Shown here: piece by piece, positions 43,694-54,700 of the stretch
Numbering within the stretch: the first letter of the stretch is position 1
Layout of the letters: the number at the start of each line of letters is the position of its first letter
DNA from: Vitellaria paradoxa
Lineage: Eukaryota > Streptophyta > Magnoliopsida > Ericales > Sapotaceae
Assembly (NCBI GenBank): GCA_019916065.1
Contig: CM034236.1
Coordinates: 11,935,167 to 11,999,166, forward strand
Length of the DNA stretch: 64,000 nucleotides
Reading direction: 5' to 3'
The notes under the pieces: model-generated
The model's input: the letters and a program-made list of their open reading frames with translations, nothing else
Databases searched by the model: none
What the model was told of the DNA's origin: nothing
Position numbers and translations under genes: made by a program

Positions 43694-44287
43694 ATGGGAA
43701 GCATAGCTCTTCATTCCTGCGAAATCCATCGAACTCGTGCGATACTAAACCGACTTCACATTCTCTTCCACTTAACAGCAGTTCTAGCCCTAATTTACTA
43801 CAGAGTTTCCAATCTATTCGACAGAGAAAAACCCCTTCTCCCATGGCTTCTCATCACCATCTCCGAGCTCATTTTCAGCTTCGTATGGCTCCTGTCGCAG
43901 GGATTCCGGTGGCGACCGGTCACCCGCAGCGTCCACCCGGAGAATATTCCCCGCGACGTGGAGTTTCCGGCGATCGATGTGTTGATATGCACCGCGGACC
44001 CGAAGAAGGAGCCGGTGATGGAGGTGATGAACACTGTGCTGTCGGCCATGGCGCTTGACTACCCGCCGGAGAATCTTGCCGTCTATCTCTCCGACGACGG
44101 TGGTTCTCCTGTGACGCTTTACGCTATTGAGGAGGCGTGCTCGTTCGCTGTGTCTTGGATTCCCTTTTGTAGAAAGTATGGGGCCAAGACTAGATGTCCT
44201 GAAGCTTACTTTTCGTCGTTCGGTGGAGATGAGGTCGAGTCCCTTCGTCGGGGTGATCAATTCAAGGCAGATGAAGAAAGAGTTAAG
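43694..44287 (+). CDS. CslG-type exon 1
   Basis: 198 codons, phase 0 at the end (GTTAAG|gtatgt). It holds both N-terminal membrane spans, the TADP and the first catalytic Asp pair DDGG. It is GC-rich (about half) compared with its introns. Confidence 0.93.
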
Positions 44288-45692
44288 GTATGTTATGAAG
44301 GCTTTTGTACATTTGTTTGCCATTTTTTTATTTGAAAAGAAAAAAAATTAAATTTTTTATAATTAGTTTTTATTTATTTATAATTTTTTTTGGTTAATTT
44401 GATATTTTTATCTTTTATAATTTGGGGAAAAGGTTAAAATGTGAGGATAAATTAAATTATTTTAAAAAACCAAAAAAATGGAGTAGCTTCGACCATCGAA
44501 GCTATGATTGATAAGTTTATTTATTAGGAAAAATTACGTAAAAATAGTGTTTGAGTAAAATTATTTCATTTCGATGAACTAAATTTGGTAAATTAAAAAT
44601 AATATGAATTTTTAAATTCAGATAAGCTTTAAAATGCACTTTTTATTTAGAGGAGTGTTTAAAGTAAAAAAAATAAATAAAATTAAATAAAGTGAAATAA
44701 ATTATGAATTAAAATAAAAAATAAATAATTTTTATAATTTTTTAAATATATTATCATTTTTTAAATTTTTTTCACTTCAAACGAGGTCTTCACGGCGATC
44801 ATCTTCTTTTATTTATCTTTTAGGCTTGATTTGGAGTAAGAAAAAATAAGATAAATTAAGACAAAATGTGATTTGAGATTAATTTTATCGTCATTTTTTT
44901 AAAAAGTCGTAAATTAGGGGAACAATTTTTAAATTCGCTCCCACGAATTCAAAAAAATCATAAAAAATAACGACAATGATATTCGTTTGAAAGCTTTCGA
45001 CACGAAAAATATGATTATATATAAAATTTACATATTCGATTAATCTATCTCTAGATTTTATATTTTTTAACGAAATATTAAAATTTTTTAAATTAATGAT
45101 AATAGAAAAAATTAAATATAAAAATGTTATGTCAGATATTTATAAAAATTTTTAGAGATTTGTTTGAATGCAAAACGGGACTGTAATGTTCCTCTCTCTC
45201 TTTTGTTCACAGTTTGTGCGGTATTCACCCAAATTTCGATCCACGTAACATTTCGATTTTTTCGTAAAAGCTAATGGTTATAATTACTACTGTTTTGCGG
45301 CAGTGTTGATTATTTCATGTACTTCGTCCAGTTCTTCCTTCTCGATCTGTACTACTTTTTGTCCGAGGTATTCTGTACTTTTTGTCGCATTTTTTATTTT
45401 TTGGGAGTCTGGCTTGATCATTTATTTAATTTTTATAGTGGTATTTAGTTTATTTTTTATTTTTATTTTGTGTTAAAAATTTTAAAATAAGAAAATAAAA
45501 AATATTTGTTCTTATTTTAAATTTTTTTTAATTTTGAGTTAAATATTTTTAAAATAATTTTTTGTTCATTTTTTAATGTGTAAATTTATTTTATTTTTTT
45601 AAAATAAATTTTAAAAATATATATAATTAAATGAGTTTTGATCTATTTTTTTTATTTTCAAAAGTATAAAATAAAAAATGAGTTTAAAACAG

Positions 45693-45723
<31 letters not shown>

Positions 45724-48700
45724 AACCTAATTGACACCTAAATTTTTTTAGATTAATTTAAATTTAAGCGCTAAATTTGGACGAGGTAAATAAGTGTGAT
45801 TTCTTTTGAATAAAGAAATATTCATATTTGTATTTAATTAATTTAAAATTTAAAATCTAGTGATTGAAATTTACATGCCAATAACTGGACATAAAACTTA
45901 ATTGTACCTATTGCAGTATAAATTGTACATTTGATTGGTGGAAAGAGAGAGAAGGATAATAAACATGAAAGTCGAATATTAATGGAAGAAAAAGAGAGGA
46001 GGAACATTGGGGATGCGTTTGAAATAACAAAAAAATTAGATAAAATGAAATAATTTATAAATTCATAATTTGTACAAAGAAATAAAAAATAAATAATTTT
46101 TATAAATTTTTAATAACTTTAAGCAAACTAAACACCTCCTAAGTTTAGAATTTTTAAAAGATGGAACACTAAAATTTCATGAGTTTAAAATTTAAATTTT
46201 TAAATTTGTTTTTTAGAGTTTAAAAATTAAATTTATGAAAATAAAATATTTGTACTTAAAAGTTTATTTTTATGGTAATTTTTCTTATTTAAGGTCCATT
46301 TGTTGTACGGAAAAAATAAAAGAATTTAAAAATTTATAAAAGTTATTTATTTTTACCTTGTTACATGAATTACGAACGTATAAATTATCTAATTTTTTTT
46401 GTCACTTTTAAATATATCTTATTATTTGACTTTTTTTTTCCCTTTCCGTCAAAATAGAAAAAAATGTAATTAAATTTCGAGTTCTAGAACTTTTTCGAAC
46501 ATATCATCGTCAAAGCATCAACGGCTGTGCTGGTGCTGTAAATAGAGTTTTGTAGGGTATACAGTAGCAAAAAGTAGATGGGTAGGGCCTCGTAAGTAAA
46601 TTTTGTACTTTGGGATGTTTACTTAGATATAATTAATTAAATTTATTAATTTTAACTAGATTTTTATACTTACTTTCTCTTAAATTTTATTACATATTAC
46701 TATTATAATAAATTTTTATATATTTACTATACTTTTTTATTAAATTTTTATCAATCAAACATTCTATTCTATTTATTATGGACGGTTAGTGATGTAAACG
46801 AGTAGTGCCAGACGGTGGGCCAGTCTGTCTTCTCTGACCCAATTTTTCACGGGTCGGTGTCAGTAACGTGTCTTTGACAAGCTCTGTTGATACCATGTAT
46901 TTTTTTAATAATTTTTACAAATTTTTAGTGGATTTATTTGTAGTTTATAAATAAATTTTTGTGTCCTATTTTATTTTTAAATATAATTGCACAGTTATTT
47001 TTATTTTTTTGAAAGTACTTGTAGCATTAAAACTACACAATTAATCTTATTTTTGTTAAAGGGTATTTATGTTGTTAAAATTATATAATATATTTCATTA
47101 GAAGAGTGAAGATAGTTGTGTAATTTTATTTAATAAAAAAATAAATGAAGTGTAAAAATTTATTTGTGTGGTGTTAATAAATATATCTTATTTATAAATA
47201 AATTAAAATAATTATAAAGGAAAAAAATTAGAGGGCTCCTGTGCAGCACCGAGGAAGGAGAGGGAGGGGGGAGGGGGCCACGAGGGAAAGGAAAAAAAAA
47301 AAGGATTGTAACTGCAGACATGGGGCAAGCTGGAGGGAGAGAAAGAGAAAAAGAGAGAGAGGGGTGGGTGTCGAGGCGGCAAAAATAGAAAAACCAAAAA
47401 GAACAAGTTGCAGAGGCATGTAGGGGGGGAGAATACAGGGGGTGGGGGCCACAAGGAAGAAAAAGAAAAGAAAAAAAATTCTAGCTGCGGGTACAAGGCA
47501 AGCAGAGAGGGAGGAAAAGAAGGGAAAGGGGTAGGTTCGGTATACTACGAATAGTTGATTTTTGATCTAATGATTTGTGGTGTACTGGTTCGTAGTGTAC
47601 CAGATGTGCTGGTGCATCGAAACTACCCTAAATCCGGAAAAGAAACAAAAAGAGAGGTGGGTGGGGATCAAAAGGAAAAAAAAAAAAAAAAAAAAAACTT
47701 TACGGCATGTTTAACTGATTAAAAAATATCAAAAATTACTAAATATTAATTATTTTTTATACTTTCGCTCAATAAAATTTTAATACATATTATTTTTATG
47801 TCATATTTTTGTATTTTTACTGTTCTTTTTTCTTAATATTTTTTCAACCAAACGACCGTTCCCAAAAGAAAAGTTTTACTTACCCAAAAAAAAAAAAAAA
47901 AATTCCAGAGGTATGCAGCAGGGCAGAGAGAGAGAGAGAGAGAGAGGGGGGGAGGGAGAGGGGTGAGTTTCAGGTCACAAGGAAAGAATAAAAAAGAAAA
48001 AATCATGGAGCGACCGAGAAGGGAGAGGAGAGGAGAGGAGAGCTGAGGAGGGGAAGGGTGGGTCGGCCGGGTCGGATCAATGTGAGCGGGTGCGATATGG
48101 GTCGGGTTGTGTCGCAGGCTGTTAGGGCACTCCAAACCCTGACCTGAACAAGGTGAGTGGGACTGAGTCGGATTGTACGTATGCATGGGACGGGCACAAG
48201 TGGAAGCTATTTGCTAGGTCGGGTGGGTCGGAAGTCAACTCGATTTATTTACATCACTATTTATACTGTACGCCTATAATAAAAATTAGTTAAGGAGGGA
48301 GAATGGGGAGGGTTAATTGAGTTAGTTGGATCTTAATTTGTTTTGAATTATTATGGGTTTGAATCTCTTCGTAACAATTGGAGGTTAACCCTGGGAAATT
48401 AATCAAGTTTTAATGTTAGAATCAATAATTAATCGAGGTGTAAGTAAATTAATTTAGACACTTATGAGTTATCTGAAAAAATAATATTAATAATAAATAG
48501 AGAGCAATACTAGTCCTGACCCTTGCTGTAGGCCTTCGTTTTATGCCAACTTTTTTTTTTTCTTTAAGAACTAATTTTCTAGATATATAATAAGGTATAT
48601 CATTATTTAACAATTTATCGTATTTTTAAATTAATTTTTTTTTAGTTTTTATAATTTATCTCATTAAATCCCTCTTCTTTTACGCGTGCATTAATGCGCT

Positions 48701-51700
48701 CTCTCTCTCTCTCTCTCGCGCGTCTATTTCTCTACCTCCATTCCTCTTCCTTTCGCTTGAATATCTCTCTCTCCGGTCTCTAAACTGTCTCCCTCTCTCA
48801 GTGTTTATCTGTCTTCCTCTCTTCTGAATATATATCTCTCGGTCTCTTGGGGGCTATTTCAAGCATCTGATTTGGTAGATTTTAACTATTTATTCATATA
48901 TATTCTTAAAAAAAAAAAAAGGTATTCACATCATTAAAGAAGTTTTGTTAATTAATTTTTTTTGAACTTCTCACTTTTGTTAATATATATTTTTTTAATT
49001 TATGAGTTTTTTAATGTAATATTTCGCAATTATTATTGTTAAGTTGATTTATTTTTAATTATTTTAAAATAAAGTATATTTTAAAAGGGTTAGGGTGTTG
49101 TGAGTCGATAACATTATATTTATGACATTGGTAGCTTAGATTTATATTCGAAATTAAAAATATTAAAAAAGTGTTAGAAGAAGACATGACCACTATAATT
49201 GATGCCTTAAATTGTATTAAAAAATTAAATTACTTTTTTAATGTATATATTACTTATTGAATATTATTGACAATAACTATCACTAATTCAAAATTAAAAG
49301 ATAGAATCTTATTTATGAATGTCTATGTCAATGAAATGGGTTAGCAATGTTATCAATTGGAAAAAATATGCTGACAAAATTTGAAAGTAATTAATGATTT
49401 AATTTGCATCAGAAAAATTAACAAAAATATTTTTTTTATATTTTTTTACTTATAATTTATAATTATTATTTTATTTACATATAAATAAAAAAAAAACTCA
49501 CTTTAATATTTTACCTTAAGTCCCAAAAATAGTTGGACCAGATCATTCTCATAAGTTTACGAGATTTTTTCTTTTAGTTTTGCCATTATGCCACTTTAAT
49601 TTAATTTTTTTTTTCTTAATTTGATCTTCTGCATGTTGCTATCTTTCTATGTTGATGCATCTTATGTTTTTCAATTCAATTTCTTGTAATTGTATTAATG
49701 CATTTTATTTGATTCAATTTATTTCTTCGATGATATTAACCTAGCCAGAAATATATAAGCAACGTTTAAAGTTATACAAAAATATAAAATTTTACAAATC
49801 TTTACAAAAATGAATTACGAAACTGTAAAATTTAAATTCTTTATTCACTGTCTAAAATACGAGACACTAGCATGTGCTAATGGTTACTTCAACAGTGGTT
49901 GGACTTTTTTACTCTCTTATATTTTATTTTTCTTTTAAACTTTCAAGGATAAAAATATCAATTTATCTTTACAAGTTAACAATCTAAAAAAAAATTATTT
50001 TTTTTCTTTCCCAAACATAAAATTAGTTAATTTTTTTAACTAATTACTAGCCTAACTTTTTTTTTTTTTTTGTTACCATTATGACATGCTAATTTTCTCA
50101 AACAGTGCCTAACTTTTATACAATTTTCTACAACTTCTAACATAATATGAGTTAAAAGGAACGTATAAGAATGGGTTGATATAATTTAGAAAAATATTAA
50201 TGCCAGAACAGTTTTCACTGCAGCTAGAATAATGTATAATAATCACACACACAGTATAGATGAATAACGCAATAAACATGTTTAAAATGATTAACCAAAA
50301 AACTAAATCCGACAGCATCTTTCTGACAAAGGGTTACCGTAGCATCGTACATTGCTCGTTGGAACATGGGTGCATGTGATCATATCTATAATTGTCTCGA
50401 GACGGAAGCATGAATGTCGTTGGAACTTTGGGTGCACGTGATCTCTTATATATATATATATATATAATTGTTTCGAAACGTAAGCATGAATAATATTGAA
50501 ATTTAAAATTATTTGTTGCAATTTTTATATTCAAATTCTAGTGTATTATATTAAAACCAGGGCCGGATATCCTGGTCTCTAACTCGGTAGTTTGATCAAT
50601 TTTTTTTTTTTTAAATTTATTCTACCTCAAATTTTTGTAACCATGGGACTATTTAAAGCATCAAAAAATGAAATGAAGTGTAATTTAGATAATTTTTTGA
50701 CGTTTATTACTTAACTATGAAATTACATTCTTTCAGAAATAAATAGTGCTATTAGAATGAATTTTCATCTGTTTCAACGGATTTTAACTTAAATTTTTTA
50801 ATTTTTACATAAAAATGTTAAATTTTAAATTCGTTCGAATTGGTTTTTGGAATCGTTTCAACAGATTTATATAAAAATTTTTTAAAAATTATTGAAAAAT
50901 TTTTGAGATTTGTAGAAAAGTTATTAAAATTTGTGAAAATGTTAGTAAGGATTGTAAAAAATTTACTGGAGTTTATAAGAATTTATTGAGATATATAGAT
51001 ATATATAAATTTATAAAACTTTCACGAAATATGAGGTGAGTAAAATGTGTTAAAAGAGTTTCAGAAATTTTCAGAGTTTTTTAAAAATTTTTTGACTTTT
51101 TTGGCGCTCCAAATGCACCCTAAATTTACTTAGCTTTTAAATCATTTGTTTAGCTTAAATTTTTGTAGTACAATCCATTTTATTTTTTAACTCTTTGTTC
51201 ACTTCATGCAAAACTCAAATCTTGAGCCCACCTCTGTTTAAATTCGTTAGCTGCAACCTCAAGATTTTGGTCGGGGTGCAATTTGGTTATCAAAATTTAC
51301 TAAAACTTATCAAATTTTATTAATTTTTTTAAATTATTTTCAATCAAATTTCGTCACATATCACTTTTACATCAACTTTTTGTATTTTTCTTATACTTTT
51401 TTTTACCACCGAAACCTGTATAAGTAAATAACCACTGCTTGCTAGATGTTGAAGTCATTTAATTTGAAGAATAGTCCTGTAACCTGTAACAATTCTAATT
51501 AATTTTGATTTAATTTAAAATGATTGTTAGAGAATTTTTAATTTAAAATAAGGAATTTTTGATAAAACTATCTTCGTAGGGATCATGATCATTGTTGAAA
51601 TGGGTGTGAAAATTATTCAAAAAAAAAAAATTAGTAAAATAAACTGGGGATGAAATTTTTGATCACTATTATTATTTTGTCTGTGCAGTCTTCATACAAG

Positions 51701-54700
51701 TTATTCAAGAAAAATGTGGAGAATGCCGTGAAAGATGGTGGCCTGAAAGATTCCGTAGTGCACGATCGACCTCCTCGCATTAAGGTAAGTAGGTGGCGAA
51801 ATATAAAGAGTCGCTTTCGTAATATTTATATTTTTAATTTATATTTAATTATTTTTATTTTAGATTTTTTTGTTCCAATTGTTGGGTTTTTCTTGGAAAT
51901 AAAAATAAAAAACATGTTCAGTAATGTAATTTCGTTTAAATTAATTAATTTTTATTTTAATAAAATATTTCATACTAAGTAAATTAGTTAATTCAACGTT
52001 ATAAAATATTTACTTATTAATAATAATTAATTTAATAAAGTATATTAATAAATAAAATAATTTAATAATAAATATTTTACTAATTAAATTAACTTAATTT
52101 AATAAAATATTTTAATAAAATAAATCATTTTAAAAGGTAATTGTTAGTTATTAATTTTTTTTAATTTAATAAAATAAATTATTTTACTATGTAATTATTA
52201 TAAATTTGAATTTTATTAAATTTCTTTTAATATGTGATTATTATTTTTTATAAGCAACTTTAATCTAATAAAATAAATCATTTTAATAATAAATTATTAT
52301 AATTATAATAAAATAATATTTTAATAAGTAATTATTAATATTTTAATATATAATTATTTCTATTAAAAATAATTTTAATTTAACAAAACTAAATCATTAT
52401 AGTGACAAATTAATATTTGAATTATGTTTCATTTATTTTAGTAAAATAAATATTTTTATATGTAATTGTTATGTATTAAAAAATAATTTTAGCTTAATAA
52501 TATAAGCCATTTTAATTATAATTTATTATTTTAATTTTAATAAAATAATCATTTTAATATATTATTTATTAAAATAATTTTAATTTAATAAAAATACTTA
52601 AATAAACTAATTTTTTAATATGTCGTAATAAAAATGGTCAAAATGTTAAAATTGATAAAATATTTATAAAAGAAAAAAATACAAAAACATGATTTTTCTG
52701 TTTATGTTTTTCAAAAAATAAAATCAGATTTACCAAACTCGTTTTTTGTTATTAATTTTCAAAAATTTTTAGATATAATAAATATAAATACTACCAAATG
52801 CGACCAAATAATTGATTTACGAAAGCCATTATATATGAGCCTTGTTAGTTAGCATGTTAGGCTACTATAGTTGTTTTTATCATTTTTGTAAATGGTGATG
52901 GAAAATGAGTCGGGTCAGGCCCGCCTCACCCTTGATCCACCCATGATACCCCATGGGCTGGGCCGCTTACTGGCTCGTTCTTCTTTGAGTCAAGTTAGGC
53001 TAGAGTCAGAAAAATCCCCCTTGTCTGTCCTAACTTATTTAATTTTTTAGGTAAAATTTATAAATATAAATAAAATTCATAAAAATACATTGAAACAATA
53101 GTATTCTTTTTCAATAAAATTTTATTAAAAATAAATAATTGCATAATTAATATTGAATTCGAATCACAAATATAGAATTCTAATTAAAAAATTTATCAAA
53201 TAAAAATTAATTATAAATTTACCATTGCAGGGTGATAGGTATTTTAATTACAATTGTAAAATAAATGATAAAAAACTAATATACAATTTTAATTACAAAA
53301 ATTATCAAACAAATTAATTACAAATTTATAATTATAGAATGATAGAATAAATAATTAAAGGTGCATTTGTTGCACTAAAAAATGCTGAAAATTTCTGAAA
53401 ATTTCTAAAATTTATTCAATTTTTATTTTACTACATGAATTACGAACTTACAAATTATCTCAAATTATATTACTTTATCTCACTTTTTGTTATTTTAAAC
53501 GCCCCTTAAATGTCTCGTTTTAAGTTATTTCATTGCACGAATTACGAATCTATAAATTATCTCATTTTATTTTATTTTTTGTCACTCCAGATGTCCTCTT
53601 AGTGCCTCACTTTAAGTTTTACACATTCTAATTAGATTGACAACTATAAGCTTAACTGTCATTACAAATACTATTTTATTTACACTTCAGTCATCACTAA
53701 TTTTTATTCTACTTTGTCCAAATATATTACTTCTAAATTAAGATTAATTTTCTCTTGTTCATTGGATTCTTGTTGTCTTCTCTTGGCAATGTACCAAATT
53801 TGCAAATACATTAGCGTCTCTACTGACATTAATGTCTCTTTGAGATATCGGTTGACTCCTACGTTCTTTGACAATGCATTCATTCACACTGAACGCTTGT
53901 TTAGATATTAAAATAGATGTTAGAAAATTTTTCATTCCCATTAACTTATATTATTGAGAAAACGCGGACAGAAATTGGGTTATGTGTAACATGTTCCAAC
54001 TTTTTTACTAGCTGTAGTGAGCAACATAACTTTTGAATCATCTAAGTAATTCGCATTTGTTTCAGGTAATACATGACAGTGGAAAGGACGGAGCAAACGG
54101 AACTGGCGAAACCAAGATGCCTCTTCTTGTCTACGTATCTCGTGAGAAGAGACCAGGCCACCCTCATCGTTTTAAGGCTGGAGCCCTCAACGCACTAGTA
54201 TGATCTCTCTCTCTCTCTCTCTCTCTCTCTCATGCTCAACCATATGCACACCCAAAATAAATAAAAAAATAAAGTAACTCATACTCCCGCATTGCCATAT
54301 CTAAGAAAGGTCTCTCAAATGTTGGTAGTTTTTCTTTTCTAAATAATTTTGGGTCCTACTAAAAAATTCATGTCGTCATAATTTAGATGGGTTCGAAATC
54401 GCCTGATAATAAAAGAGTTTAGAGGACGGGATTGACATTATAAACCAATAAACAACTCAATTACTGTCTCTTAGTTTGTGTGTGTATATATATATATACA
54501 CACACAATTATATAAATTGTCGCACGTCTTGTTCAAGGTGTCTTCGAAAATGGCGACTATAGATGTAGGGCAATTTGGTTTCAACAATGGCAAATGTCTA
54601 TGGGGCAGAGGCCCGTTCGTATCTGAGGTTCGAGGCCGATGATGCTGGATCTCCATTGGTGGGAAAATGAGGCTTTCACCGTGGGAGATGGAAGCATCCG

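Larger units (their letters stand above)
44288..51688 (+). other. CslG-type intron 1, 7.4 kb
   Basis: The intron is filled with AT-rich repeats. They include a 'TTTGGAGTAAG' MITE-like piece at 44823-45190, a relative of the 19648 family at 45430-45745, TAGTGATGTAAA-ended material at 46787-48264, a SINE at 48305-48475, a (CT)n at 48696-48717, a ~60-bp tandem copy at 50358-50492 (TCGTTGGAAC...AAGCATGAAT), and a CCGTTTCAAC-type MITE at 50650-51120. No frame in it is convincing. Confidence 0.7.

Noticed and set aside
43814..44323. 169-codon minus-strand ORF over CslG-type exon 1
   Set aside because: Shadow of the GC-rich coding exon; basic, low-structure product with no motif.
47212..48197. Several ORFs on both strands in the purine-rich block
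   Set aside because: Open only because of G/A or C/T repeats; products are low complexity.
54471..54690. Small minus-strand gene at the GC-richer piece of intron 3
   Set aside because: 61-codon frame with a tail from the TA/CA repeat and no splice or start support.
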